Shown one piece after another: positions 23,903 through 38,900 of a stretch of DNA of 64,000 bases. Positions within the stretch are counted from its first letter, which is position 1. Each line of letters begins with the position of its first letter. A program made the position numbers and the translations under genes. This stretch comes from Brugia malayi (lineage: Eukaryota > Nematoda > Chromadorea > Rhabditida > Onchocercidae), in the NCBI RefSeq assembly GCF_000002995.4, contig NW_025062475.1, positions 8,870,187 through 8,934,186 of the forward strand. Direction: 5' to 3'. Below the pieces are notes generated by a model. That model saw only the letters and a list, made by a program, of their open reading frames with translations. It was not told where the DNA came from and did not search any database.

Positions 23903-26900
23903 ATGTCGCGGTACATTATTCACCAAGTAATGCCCCCTAGCAAAACCACCTCTCTCCTTAACAAATTCTTGCAGTCTTTCAACTTTTACATGCATACTTG
24001 GTTCTCTTTGGAGTTTATTAGAGGTTAGAGAGTGGAAAAAAGAGCCAGAAAAAGTGGCAGGTAATCTTCATCAGTCTTTTTAATATATAAATAAAGGTTA
24101 GTTGCTTTGTGGAGTTCAATAAATTTCGTTCTTTAAATTTGGGAGTACGAATAATGATTAATGTGATAACTCATGTGATTGATGTGATTAAAAAGTTTCC
24201 GCAGGAGTAAGATAATTCAAATTGTAAAAGAATTTTGAGTTATTAAACGCAACATTACGATGTTCAGTGTTTATTAAACTGCTTCCTACCTCTCTCAAAA
24301 ATTGAATATATTCTTTGATCAATAGAAATAACTTTTCAAAAAAGCTCTGACGACTGGACATCGGAAATTTAAAAAGCAAGGTAATAATACTCATAAATAG
24401 AGCTATCATTTAACTTTCGTATTCATTTAAACTATTGAAGTGATCTTTGTAAAACAACAGCGCTTTATTATTATCATCATTATTTTAATTATTCATTTGT
24501 AGAAAATATGGATCCAAATAATACTTTAGTTTAATACAAAACCCGAAAAATATTTGAAATAAAGAAATTATAAGAAAGACAATGTCACACTTCTCAGCAG
24601 GTTATGCGAAATGACATTGCTGTACACTCTTATCGTGCGCTATCGCTACAGATGGCTCAGAGCTCCTCAATGTCTCGGATGAAAATAGCTATAATGTTGT
24701 TCTTATCTTAACGGGTCTGAAGAGCTTCAAAGTGTAGAGAAGCCTAGGGAAAGAATAAATAAATGCAATATTTACAAATAATTACATAGTTTGAAGAATT
24801 AAATATTAGAAACCAACGAACCTGTATGAATATGTCATCATAATGCTTCTTATTATCCATGCTTAAATTTATCATGAAATTAATTGAAAGTGCTTAAAAG
24901 AGTTGTTTTACTACAGTTTTATAATAATTTGAATTCATAAAATTAAAATAAATTGATTTTACATTTATGAAAATCATATGAGGAGAAACTGCCAGATGGT
25001 GGACGTTTGAATTAATCATCCCGTGATCAGTTTACTTTGAAGTCTTATCATGCAGTTTTCCCCAGTCCCTAATTTCAAAAGTTGTGATATGCTTTTTCTG
25101 AAAAGAAAAAAATTTCAAGTCCTGGAAATCGAGCATAAAGCGCAGTTGATAAAATGAAAATTTTACTGCTGTCCATTAATTTTAATCTTTCTGTAAGAGT
25201 TTGGAATATAACTACAGAACTTCATAAAAAATTAGATAATGCATTCATTATCCGATCGACTGTACATTTTCAACGTCAATTCTCATTTGATTTTCTTTTT
25301 GATTTCATCAGTATCTTCGATATATTTAAATCATTCAATCAATGCTAATAAAATTCTCGGTTAGCTTTTTTTTTTTATTCAGCCAAATGCTCTTATTTAT
25401 TTGGCTATATATATTCAATGAATAGCAATGAATAATATGCTAATATCAGTGAAATTCCAACTTTCATTTATTCATTACTCATTACTTCAGAAATATGCTT
25501 CCGGTTTTTTCTCATGTTTCACTGTGTTTTTATTTCTGTTCCCTTAGTTGTATCTTAACGAATTAAACAATATGATTTGAATGCAACTTCAAATAAGTTC
25601 TGCCGTTGTAATGCTGAAACGCTCCATTTTTAAGTTTTCACTCAAACACAAACTATTTTTCCGCAGATATACAATAAAGTCTTTCAGTTGCCAAATAATT
25701 TCTTCAATGCATGGGACATATCACTGATAATTAACCTCAAAAATCTTCAAATAGGAATTTTTAAGCTTTGCTAACTTTGCTTTTTTAATTCTGGAATACT
25801 CAAAAATTTTGCTGAAAGATTCGTAGAAGATATAATATTTCTCCGAATTAATCGATTCTTCACTTCAAATTTTGTTGAAATTCTTGAAAAAAAACTGCAG
25901 AAAATTACGTATCAAATAAAATCTCTTAATGAAATAATAATCTTCTGTGCTCTCTGAAAAGGAAAGATTCAGGGGATATGGAGCATTTCATTTATCAAAA
26001 ATTCAAATTCTAATTGGTCTGTTAAGCATGCATCTTTTGAAAATTTGCAAATGGTTGTATTCATAGCATTGTTACACCGAATACAGCTAACTAAAACGTT
26101 ATTCATTAAGGAGAAAAGGCCAATTCAATAATAGAATATGCCTCTTTGCCAGTCCGTCGTCTTTCATGAAAACACCGCATGATTTGGGCTATAAATAAAT
26201 TCATTAACTATGAATTTAATTCTGGAGACACTTTCATTTCATTATTGTATTTAACCAAATTATTTTTTACTCAAAACTTTACTTCCTACCTGCTAATTCC
26301 CAATTATTAGATTTACTTCAGAAAGATATCAGATACATGAAGTTTCGCAAGATTTATCGTTTCAGATGTGCTCAAACAACTGTTACAATGCCCGGACAAC
26401 GGAACGACAGCAGTAGCGGTGACAATAACAATGACATTAATATCCGTATGCCTTTATCACCGTCCTACGCTGGAAGTTGACCTCATATTCAAACATCAAC
26501 ATATGTTTTACAACATTTTTACGAGCACTTTTGCTTTTAATCGCTTTTGTTCCTTGTTGTAAACTAATCGTTGACAATTACTGTTCGATGAAGCCTCTTT
26601 TAAACAATTTTTCATTTTCTCTTCGAAAGTAGACACAATCTTTTTTTTTCTTTTCAAATATAATTAGCAATTTCAAATACAATTAAGTAAATTTTCATTT
26701 TGCTAATTTTTCTTTGCTTTTATACTTGCTTCTAACATTTTAATTTATGCTTTCAAAATAAGTACCATCCTTTTTCTACATTTCTTGTCTCATTGTTCCC
26801 ATTCAAACACCTGAAACTTTTTCCCACTATATGTATATCATCTAAGTATTAAATATAACAAATTTGCTACAAAACACGACTATCTTGAATCGAATTCTTT

Positions 26901-27786
26901 TGAAGGCCTGAAATTATTTCGTCGAATAATGTTTCGTCAAGATTGTTAATGCCGAAATGTCCTATCACAATCCGTTGTAATTTATAATATATGCTTTTGA
27001 GTAAACTTAAAATATGCAAAAGAAGTGAAGTACTTCTGCTACTTTAAAATGTTTGCAGTATCTTTTTTAGCTAAATTTAAATACCTTAGTTATTGTTGTT
27101 TCAGAAATCTTTAGCTAGAGAATAGCTTGAGTAACAACGGAAAGTAACAAAATTTCTTTTGAATGCCAATTTTTTCTACTTCGTTAGAAATTATTCAAAG
27201 ACATGAAAAAGGGAACAAATTTATTGATTAAAAAAATTATATGCAAAGGATAGAATAGAAGTTTTCCTTTTATTTCCTTTGCTTTTTTTATTGAAAATAA
27301 AAACAGACCTTAATAATATCTCTTTTTCCAATATTATATTTGAGGAAGTACCGAAGTTTCATAAACTTTGAAATTTATTAAAAAGGAGAGTGAGAAGAAA
27401 ATTAGTTATGCTGGAATAGGCTTTTCCTCAAGAAATCTGTTCAATTATATTATTTCAGTTATGGAAATTGATTGTAAATGCAATGAGAACAAATGCGCAG
27501 TTTATTACAGCGAACACTTTTATATTCATATGCATATGCTTACTAACGATTTGTTTGTTACTGCTTGGAAAAAAAGATAAAACTGCTTTGGAAACTTTAG
27601 TGTGAATTAGTCAGCCGTTGTCTTTTTATTTGCTTCCAATTTGATGCCACCAGCGCCCACCGCATTGTTTTTAAAATTTTGAAAGAATGAGCAGAAAGCT
27701 TAAATTATTTCTTCTAGAAGAATCTTTGTTTATGATTTATCATTTCATCGCATTTTCACTTCCAGAATCCATTAGGCCACACACTT

Positions 27787-27804
27787 ATAATCGATATCGA
27801 TTAT
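27787..27804. other. 18-bp perfect palindrome
   Basis: ataatcgatatcgattat reads identically on both strands. It could be a dimeric-protein site in the ten-1 upstream region, or chance. No second copy was seen nearby. Confidence 0.5.
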
Positions 27805-29771
27805 TTCGTAGCCCCAAATGCATATTCAGATCTAGACCTAGACTCTGGAATGTTAATTACATAATAAATATGCGACACTAATGATTTGATCAAGGAATGG
27901 ACAAGTTATGTTAAGTCTAGTGCTTAATATTATTGAATTTAACAAGTTTAAATTGGAAAGTCAATTAGAAAATTAAAGTTAATAAATCATATTTTCAAGC
28001 TTTATTTACTTTTTTCTAATCAAACAGCAAAAAAATTTTGCAATTATTTTGCAACTGATGCAAAATTGTTCATCCTTACGCTATCACGCTTGCTCTTTAT
28101 AAAACAAACTGATTTTATCAGAAGTGCCAAGTAATAATTAGATTAGTTCAGTTAATTGATAAATGTGTCAGCAAATCGACCTGTTGCCACAACAACTGCT
28201 TCTCGAGCTGTAAAATGAAGCCACAGGTGGACAGGTGCCAATCTTCTCCTTCCTGCAATGGGGAATGCGATAATAACATTATCTTCCTTACTACACCGTA
28301 CTGAATTTTTCTCTGTCCATTTTATTTTTGTTTATACTTCAACTAATACTCCACTAGAACACTTTAGTATTTTCCAGTTAACTGTTTACTTCCTCCCATC
28401 AATTTTCCTTTAATCCACTGATTAAGACTTTCACATTTCTCGAATTCTAAATTTTGTTAAACAGTTTATAGAAATAAAAATCTGAATTGATAAGTTGTGA
28501 TGTCGGTCAACGTCTTTCCTATGCAAATCATGTCGCGTTTCTTCACACTCCCCTTTTGCTACTCACATTTGTTTACTTTGCAGATAGAGTTGTCATAGCT
28601 CATTTTGCATCCTCTCTATTTACCCTCCGAATATATCATGCTTCCGGTTCATCACATATAAGCAACATTTGTTATCAGGAAAATCACTAACGTGCAGCGA
28701 AATTAAAGTTGTTTGGAAAAGTTTACAGAAGAGCAATAAAGAAAATCTCTTTCCTTTCCATTTTTATCCTATCGCATAAATATATTTTATTTCTTATCAC
28801 ATAGTTTTTATTCCTTATCTTTACTTGAGTTTAGTTTTAAAAGTTAGGTGAAAAAAGAAATATATCAAAAACATATAAATAAAGGTGTAGACGCTTTTTG
28901 CAAAAAAAATTTGTTCAAACACAACTGAAATTAGTTGAAGCTTGTTATTTCTCGGGAAAAACCAATTGACGGTATAAAATAATTCTATTTCTCACTAGCT
29001 GTAAGTTTTTCCTCCAGAAATTTAGGGATTTCGACAAATTCAAAAAAAGCTCATTTGACTGTAAGGAAAATTCCCAATTTTGGTTTATGGCTTTTTATTT
29101 CCTTGGATAACCAGAAAGATTTCAAATAAATTAGCTTGATAACAATTTCATTTTTTCAAAGCAAATGATTTTTGTCTTTTGGATTCTCATTTCGTTGGAA
29201 GAAGAAACTAACATTACTCAAGATATGGCAACCGATTTTGATCATTCATTTTGTCTTCAATTTACCAATAAATTTTTTGAAACTTTATTTTTGACTTTAC
29301 CTGACTCTTACTGCATTGTTTATTTAATAAATGAATGATAAATGTCAAATCTTTAGTTCATCCAACATTTTGGCATTTTGGTACCAACCCGTAGACTCAA
29401 ATTGTAAACACTAATGTCTCAGATATTATAAAATTCTAAAACATCATTTAATTGAATGAGCAACAATAGGAATTCAGTGGGAACTGTGTGAATCTGATTT
29501 ATGCAAATTAATTTTGCATAAATGATATGAAATTGAATTAGTTAGATCCCTTCTGAATATGTTTCGAATAACACTTCGTGCAATACAGCATTGTTTGCTA
29601 TGAAAATTTGCATGGGATGAACCACCGACTACAACCTTAGTGTCCATTTGTTTACTCAGACTGTTTGCTCAAACTAGGACTCTATTGTTTCTATACTTTA
29701 TTGACTGACTAAAGTCAACACTAAGTCACTCTTTTTCCGTGGTTGTTAATTGATACTCCGTAGAGCTATCA

Positions 29772-29820
29772 GTTATTATTATTATTTATTTATTATTATT
29801 ATTAATTATTATTATTAATT
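29772..29820. repeat. ATT/ATTT simple repeat
   Basis: Imperfect (ATT)n run broken by ATTT and AATT units, about 100 bases upstream of the first recognised teneurin exon. Confidence 0.9.
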
Positions 29821-29916
29821 GTTGGCATTACCAGTATAAACATGCCATCGATTGATACTTTCGCCGAAATTCGTCGGTGAATAACTTATTTTTCTCAGGC
29901 AGAGAAACATAGACAG

Positions 29917-32900
29917 ATGATAAGTAGAGGAGAAAGGTGCGAATTTGGAGATTTTGTTCCCACAATCAGTGCGAGACAACATCACCCATCAAAACCAAAA
30001 CTGTTTTGTCAATTGGGAAGCAGTTATTCGATGAACCAGAAACCAGGTCATCAACTAGTTTGTAAAAGCCCACAACTTTGTGTCGGTAAGTTGTCAAATG
30101 AAGTTCAAAGATAAATTGTTTGAAATTGAAAGAACTTAGATTTCCATAGTTTGTCAAATATTACTGAATATAGGTAATGAATCACATCAGTGTTACCTTC
30201 AGAGAGATATGAAGATGGAAAGCATAATAACTTTGTGCGTGTTGAAAAGTGGAATGACTTAAGGAGATTTGAAGAGCAGAGATGAGATGAGTCTGTCTGC
30301 TTTCCTATGTATTCATATCAAAAAATTGTGTATTAGCACCATCCTATTTTAAATGCAAGTGCAGGTGCATGATTACAGCAATAATTTTCTTAAGTTATCA
30401 GAAGAAGAATAAAGTTCCACTTCATATATGGACAAAACTAAACTCTTTCAGAATAATATCAAAATTTATATAAGGCTAGCTAAAATGGACATCAGCCTGA
30501 ATCTGTCGTTTTTACCGACGACAATTGATCTTACTACCAAACTTCCCGAAATTTATCATGTTCATTTATTCCTTTCTGTTTCATTTATGTATTCATTGTT
30601 TCGGTAGATAGGTGATATCTATGATAGCAAATATTCTCACAGAAAACAACGAAAAAGTCTTATTACTGCAGCAAATTGAATTCCTTCTCTTCATTCCTGC
30701 AGATTTTCCACTTCATTAATCTTTTATGTTCTAGCTGAAAGAGACACATAGAATTTTGAAAGTAAACAAATTTGGCTTCCAGTTTCATTCAGTCATAATT
30801 GAATTTAAACTGACAAGAATATACCTTGATCAGAAATGAAATAAAACTTCTTCTGATCGCTACTTAAAGCCTTATGTAATTAATGATAATATAAGGAAAT
30901 CACTTACTCTATGATATCTTTTGAATTTATTTAAAAAATTAAATAGCTTCCAACTGAGGAATAAATAATAAATAGTTAGAAAATAAGGAGTAGGGAAAGT
31001 GGCAGACTGTGCATTTGCAATTTTATCAGTTTGAGAAGCGTTTTGTTTCAATCTTTGACCAATCTACTAATCGTAAACCAGCTGACGGACATTTTTTATT
31101 CACATGTGAAATTTCCATCGCTAAAAATCAAATTCACATATCTAATTCAGAAAAAGATTTCCTATAAAAATGAATTTAACCTTCCGGTGAAAATATTTTC
31201 TTTTTTGGCTTTTATTTTCCCAGCGTTTCGATATTGCCATCATATGACCGTTTCTTCCTTGTGCTTATGTATGATTGAATTGAATCATCTTGAAGTAATC
31301 TTAAAGTCATAATGGGTGAAAGAACCATCCCAATTGAAGGCCATTTTAGGTCCGCTCAGCAATTCAATATGTAATAAAATTTCCTCGTCGTGTTTTTTCT
31401 TTTTCATCTCAATTTGTTTAAGGATGGTTGAATTACCACATTAAACTCCTTACATTTAATCAAATTTTCGAAAAAATGGCACCAAATTTGTCATTCATTA
31501 AATAGTTTAAAAGTATTTTTCTTATTAAATGATCGATCCGTGCCTTTTTGCCTCTCTTTTCTTGTTAATTGTCTGAAGAAAAGTAAACGAAAAATGCCAA
31601 AAGGACGTATCATTTTACTTCGACCATAGAATTTTTTTGATTAACGAATAAAATTTTCATAAGCTATTTTTTTAAATGCTGTGAAAATTTGATTCTCGAC
31701 AGCAGCCAGCGAACAGTTTGCAAAATCATTTTTAGCACACTTCTTTTTTAAGAAATTTGTAACCCACTTTTTGCGTTTGTGTAGTTCGTACGAAGACAAA
31801 ATGAGAAGACACTTTGATAATCTATGAATTTCAAACAAAAATAACATTTTTGCAATTTCAAAATGAATCCGACAACTTATAACAAGTGCTTTTTCTCTTT
31901 AATCACTTCTCTTTAGCAGGAAAAAGTGCAGTTCTACTGTTTTGTAGTCTCTTTGAAAATTTTAGGAACATCATCAAGACTTTTAACCCAAACATACCTA
32001 ATTTTTGAAAAATTATACGCCAATCTTCGCATTTTCGAAATTACATGAATGTTTCTGAAAAAAAAAAAAAATTTATTCCTCAACATAAATGAAGCTACCT
32101 TATCTTTATGGATATTATTGGAAAAGAATAGTGCTGGCCAGGGAGACATCGGTTGACCGTTCTCAGAAATGGCTAACAGAGACTGGTACTTCTTCATTCT
32201 TCAAGGACCACTTCTCTTTTGCACCATATCCGTTTTTTTTTTTTTCATCTTAAGATGAAAAAATTGTTAAACACACAAACTCAAATGATCGAGTTCAAAT
32301 CAAATTATAGTAAATCGTTACGTACTTAATCTGACATTTATTTCCTGAACACAAAATGATATCGCATTTTTTTCTTTTCTTCCGGGTATACTTTATGTAA
32401 ATTTATGGAATATGTAAATGAGAACTGTTTAATCCCAACTTCAAGCGTTCTTTTTTAACATAAATTTAATTGATTATAGCTCTCGAACTTGATGAGAATT
32501 TGTTAAGCGTTAAGCAGGAATTGATGCCACTTAATGAGTTACCATGCAGTGATGAAGAAGCAAGTATTTCATCGGCATTTTCCACTGCTACAACAATTAC
32601 TTCAGGTCCATCAATCGTCACCTCAACGAATATGTCAACTGAGTAGGTTATGCCTCCGAGATGTTTAAGTGACTGTAATTAAAGATAATAATTAATCTTG
32701 AATATTGAGTTAATTTAGCTATTTCATTTTTTATTTAGATGATGATCACAATAGATATGGAAAGGGACATCAGATGGAAATGAGAAAACACTCTTAACCA
32801 GGAACTGTTTAGTTTTGCAACACAAAATTAATGCTAAAAGGGAAAATGAAATCATTTGTGGAAAGAAGCATTGTGCTGAAAGAAAGCGCAATTAGCAACT

Positions 32901-35900
32901 GTTTTGCAGAGGAATGAGCAGCGGTGAAGCAATTCCCTACCTTTCAGTTGGTCCCTATCATCAACGTCCAGCACCTATTCTTACAGACAATGCTTTTGTG
33001 GGCGGTAAGTTCAGTTCATTATTGTATACATTGATTGATTTGCCATTTGAAAATAATAATTGTAAAAACTCTGCACGGATGGCTCATATATGGAAATATG
33101 GAAGCAGATAACAGTGAATTATTCAACAGTCGAATTAGTTAGGTTTGTACTCCTCAAGATATCGGAATATTTTTTGTTCTTCGTCTTCACCATTCTAAAG
33201 ATGGAATTCACACTTGAATGATAACTTAGAATTTAAGTAGGCTATTTGAAATCATTTCGATTGATTAATTCCCTGAGAGACTACTGCTACAAGCCGATAT
33301 TAAAAAACTGGAGAGGAAAGTAGATGATCAGTAACTGCATATTGTTACTTTAAAGCTAAAAGATCATTTTAAATTCCCTAATCCAAAATATATTAGTTAC
33401 TGAAGCACTGAATAAACTTTGCTAACTCAAAGCTTCAGCAATTGCATCGCTTATTTTAAGTTATTCATCAGCTTCATCATTTTTGTCTGATATAAAAAGA
33501 AAGATAAAGCACATTCATTGTTTGATGGTTTAATTTTTATGAACCTATAATTTGAGGTGATATAGTCGATTGCTGTAAGGTGTTCTCATTATGGAAGGAA
33601 GGATATCATTTATTATAACCCAGCAATTTGGATCAACTTCCGCTCCGTTGCATTCTCACTGACTTAGATACTGATCAACATCCTCGTCTCAGTTTCACCT
33701 TTAATTTTTATGTCGTTCAACAACCTCTCTTCTTTCCTCCTATGTCACTGTAGTACTGGATCAGATTACTGTAGCAAGTGCCCTTGCAATGATTCACAAT
33801 CAATTAATTGTCTATAATTTGACACCTTATTTCCAAACTTTATTAAAGCCTTAAGTTTGGATAATAAGTGAACAAGTAAGTCGTACTTGATAATTACTGT
33901 TCGATAGCTGAATATTCGAGTGAAGAAGTGAGTTGACAAGACGTGTTAATACATTTATTGGGATAAGTATTAGCATTGAATGATTGAAATTGTCATTGTG
34001 TTTGGTTGTCCATTCTCTTTTTAGAATTTGTTTTAAAGGGATTATTTTTTTTTTTTTTCAAATAAATAGATGAAAAGAAAATTTGGTGTCGAAATGAAAG
34101 CGCATTTGACTTTATTCCTCTCCTTGTCAACATCAACTAGTACAACTTTATACTTCTCTTTTTATGTCCTAAGCTTTCTTTTTTTAATTTGTTGAAGTAA
34201 AAATTTTTTGTAGGTTAGATATCTGTTATTCTAAATGTATGGTGTTGTAAATTTCAGACCAACGAAATGTGATGGCCATTTTAAAGGATGATAGGGAAAT
34301 AGGACAGTTGGTGAGGTTAGTCCAGTTAAGCTTAATTCGTGATTTTTTTTGACTTACCCTAGTAAGCTGATCTTTTGTCTCTTCAGTTATCTAACTAAGC
34401 CATAATTCAACTATGATTTCTCTTTTCTAGTCCTAGGATGCCATTTTAAGCTGACTAACCTAGCAAGTGATTCAATTTATCTTTGCATTCAAACCTTTAC
34501 TTTCGAAAATGCCTGATGAGCTTTCTAAATTAATAACTGATAATCACCACCGGGAATTAATAAACTTCCTTCCATCGCTTACTGTTGCAATTCTATTCTT
34601 TTGAGAATTTTCAATTTGCTTTGAATCGAGAATGATTTATTGATTACGAAGTTTAAGACCTCCGATGAAAAAACGAATTCGCAACCTGCAAGCCAAAACG
34701 TCAATTTGACTTTTTCCGGGTTGTTTGTCACGATGTTGACAGTAGTTTCGTGAGTTATATGATCTCTTTCTCTCTCACTAATGTGCTTACGCCTTTCAGT
34801 CAGTTCCAAACCTAAGCATTTCAGGAAGAAAGCGACTAAAAAGAAAAAAGAATGTGATTAATTTGACTCGTGGATAAATAGGCCCTCAGGCTTCTCAGTA
34901 ATATTCAGATTGATATCATATCAATGCCCCAGCCATATTAGCAAGCTGTTTGCAAAAAAGCAAGCAAGCAAGCAACATGATGCGAAAAAGATAGGCGATG
35001 CTGAGCGGAGGTGAAATCATCCCCGCCCACAGTGATCGAACCCAAACGACGAAATGGCAATGGCAGTAGGAAGCGCTCTTCGCAAGTGCTTAATGCATCA
35101 CGACTGATCATCGTCCGTCATTGTTACGATTCGATGCGAAGCTAAGAATCTGAATTTGTCAATCACTGCGACATTCTGCCTTCCCTTTGGTACCAATGCT
35201 TTTATTTGTTCAGCTATCCGTGCTGTCTGCTAGCAGTGCAGAGGGAAGAACAAAAGCCTAACAGTGTCATCATGTTCGGTGATTATTGCTTCTCTAACTG
35301 TCCATTCCATTCTTATTAATTTCCACTACTCCAAGTTGAATTGTAGTAATTAATGGAATAGCTTTTCTAGATGAAAAAGGACGAGGAACCTTTCATTAAT
35401 TATGAATTTCTTATTTCTTAACCTTAATCACTTATTACGTCATCAGCGGCGGTTATTTTTCTGTTCCAGGTTAAGTCAGAGCTCTGCACATTTGGTGCCC
35501 CTTAGGCCATCTGCTTAATTGCCTAATCTTATTGTCTACTCAAATAATGTTTGACTTAAATAGGGGCAATATTTGATTAGATAATACTGTAAGCAAGTTA
35601 GACGAAGATTAAGAAGAAAAAAAGAGACTTTTATATTTCAATATCAGGTGGTTTTACTTCCAATGTATGATCTCTTCTCAGTTTTCCTGGGATGTTTATT
35701 CATCGCAAATTCTTGCATAAGAATACTGCTAAAAAACTGTTTAAACACTTCAAGTCTAACTGATTATTAACATTTTCATGAAGATATTGTGACCATTCTG
35801 ATTATAAGATTAAATTTATGCAATTGAATGATATTGATATTACTTTCAATCGTCTTTTTGAATGGTTACTTCATTTTTCACATTATTTCATTTTTGTATT

Positions 35901-38900
35901 TCATTCATTGCATTCTTTAACATATATTTCTTGTCTTTCTAAGCATTTGCTTTACTTTCGTTCTATTTTTTACCAAAATATATATGCGTTAAATAATATG
36001 AAATATTAACAGAAATAAAAAAGTTTAAAGTGTTAGTAAGGAAAGACGAAAATTTAACCAAAATGAGAAAACATTTTGATAGCTTCCCTTAAGATTTTTA
36101 TAGCTTTCGCGTGCAGTCATTCAAAATATGCACCTTATCTGTTTGAAATTGTATTTTTCAAGATCTTCATCTGTTCACTGGGAAATACTTGATGATTTCA
36201 GAACATGTGGGAAATTATGATCAGTATATTTTATCATTATTATTATTAAAGGCCATAGAAAATCATTCAAATGAATTGAACACGTGAAATGTTGTTCGTT
36301 GTCTGGTCTTCACATTTCATTTTTATTTCTCATAAATGTTAAAATTTAAAATGCATCAATACTTGTCACTTTGATTAACATTATCCCTTCATTTTGTCTT
36401 TAGTTTCAACGAATTTAAGCACTGTTGAACTTCTATATCTGAAATAACATCTTTAAGGCGCAAAAGATTGGTATCAGATATAATAAATCTTAATATTAAT
36501 TGTTAAGTATGAGCAGATGTTGATAAGTTTCATGTAATGATGAAACTTTATGCTATTTCAAGACGAAAAAGCTGGAATTTTCTTATTAATTAATTTGAAT
36601 AAATAATAGTTTGTTAGTCTGGTTCCACTAACCTATATCTAGAACATTGTTTTGTGGATTGAGCATATTTAATTGAGAAACCGAACAAAATATCAATTTT
36701 AATTTCCATTCTATAAAATTAAAGGAAGTGGGTTCAATTTGTATTATTGAATGATTTTCTAACTTCAGGTATCTTATAGGTTTCCTCAATATTTCACCTC
36801 CAAATTGTCCTTCGCCTTCAGCATCGACCGAAATGAGAGGTCCACCACCACAACGTGATCCACCAATCCCACCATTAATACAAGATAAAGCTAGCACAGC
36901 GTATGTTGTCGATGATTCACAATACGATGAACCAGGAATTCCACCGGAAATGAAGGAATACTGCAAAGGTTGCTTTATGACCCTTACCGTATTGATAGAA
37001 TATTTGTAGTGAATGGATGTAACTCATTCCGATCTATTTCTCTATCTTTGTGATTTCTTTTTCAAATTTTGTGATTTTTTTTTTTTTTTTCCAGAATTTT
37101 CAATGACTTCTCTGCATATAGAGCAGCTATTCAATTCTGAGGATTTCATTAACTTTTAATCATACTACTGTTATTTTATTTATGCTTTTCGTTTGTTTTG
37201 TACTAACTGCCTTTTGTTCCAAGTGAAAGAGGAAATTCTGCTTTTAATTTAAAAAATAAATGCATAAAGAAAATATAGTGGATAATACCTGTTTATCTCT
37301 TAGCATCAGCATCGAGGAGGCATTCTAAATTACTGAATAACAATTATGAAATATCAGCGTCACAACAGGTATGAAATTGTTTCATTATTTTGTTTGAATC
37401 AATCATAAAACAAACTGTGCTCAATCGTTTCTAACTGAATAAACAAATGAGGTAAATGACTGACTGCCGTGTATAACTTATGTCCAAAGAGAAGAAAAAA
37501 ACCAAGCAAAATTTGCTATTTCATAATTTCCATCTCTTTAAACAAATAACTGTTTTTTGTAGTTTATAATCACGTATTGCAGATACGTACAGCATTTGTT
37601 CCTAGCACTCGTAACTCACGCCTAGGACAACGAGAAAGAGAGCCTGGTCCATCGTGGGACGATGAAACCAGGCAGATGTTACTTCAAAATCCAGAAACTG
37701 GCAGTTATTACATCCCAACTAGTTCGGGTAAACTTTTATCGTGATTGTTTCAATGCTGTGAAAGTATTTATGATATCCGAATGAAGTTTTGGGATTTAGC
37801 TAATTATTAGCAGTCGTAAAAAAACTTTTTTCTTATTATGCTGTAGATATGATTTAGTGAGAAGACTTAAAACAAATTTTTAAAAGAAAATACTTGAATT
37901 GAAATATTTCCTAATGCTGTAAATGCAGTATTTAAGAAACAAGGAAATTGAATTGGGAATGCTGAAAATAATTTCAAAATTTAGTGCTCATTGTCACTCT
38001 TATCTTGTAGTCTTACATTGCTTCCTGATCATCTGGCAGAGGTTAAATTTGTTTTTTGGCTTAGCTCCTCCGGGGTCACACAGGCGATCCTGCCCGACTT
38101 ATAATTGATTTATTTCAAGTGGGAGAGAAAGAAAGAATGTGGACTTGATGAGAAGATGCATTTCATCGCCTTCATTTTAAGGAGATGCTGGGAGTTTTCT
38201 TATCCGAGGGGCTAACAGGACACTTTTGGACAAAAATATTATGAAAGCTTCCTCAAACTTACTGAAAAGCATTTGTACATTGAGTAAAACAAAGTTAGAT
38301 AAGTTAAGCACTTTTATAAGCAGCTGTCTCAGTCTAACCACTATGTAGAACACTTGTATGACAATACTATATTTTCACTATCCTAGTGTTTCCTGATAAT
38401 GTGTTATCTGGTCCTGTGCTGTCATGCCAACATCTCTATAAAATCTCTACAAATTTCAAATATGAAAAATGTTTGATTTAGATTTGAACGAAGTTACAAA
38501 GTTAATCTTGCAAGTAATTAGGCCTGAAATGAAAAATTCAGGGATGGAATATCGTGTGGAAGCAATGGTATATGAATGATAAGAGAATGCTATTGTAAAG
38601 TACACTCATAAAGAGTAATCAAGTAGAGCTCTTTTCCAAATAATCATTAAATTACCACCTGGAGGATTTGTTTAGCAATAATATGGGAGTGAATGGTCCT
38701 GTAATAAAAGAATTAAGATTAGGGTAAGAGATAATGGAGGCGGTGGAGTAAAAAAGAATTGTTAACCTTTGGAATGTGGAAATAAAATATTATTATTCCT
38801 TTGGTTTTATTGTTGATATCCGACGAGAAATTTGCAGTCAGAGTTGAGGAATGGGTAGAAGTAATCAACTGATGGCCTCATTTATTCAACTAATTGCTTC

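Larger units (their letters stand above)
21693..29898. other. 8.2-kb divergent intergenic region, DUOX to teneurin
   Basis: No supported coding sequence. It must hold the promoters of both divergent genes. On the minus strand, a CTTTCAG about 45 bases upstream of the DUOX ATG could be a trans- or cis-splice acceptor. Contents seen: CA-type microsatellite (about 22661-22790), degenerate 14-bp tandem array (about 23814-23902), an 18-bp perfect palindrome (27787-27804), and an ATT-rich run (29772-29820). Open frames over the CA repeat on both strands are repeat artefacts. Other short frames (for example 26368-26562, 27687-27881) have no family match and no splice partners I could find. Confidence 0.6.

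Noticed and set aside
35010..35060. tRNA-like T-arm (GGTTCGATC on the minus strand)
   Set aside because: No matching T-stem, acceptor stem or D/anticodon arms could be drawn around it.
36628..36966. 112-codon minus-strand open frame
   Set aside because: It is the antisense shadow of the proline-rich teneurin exon 36780-36968, with no splice or family support.
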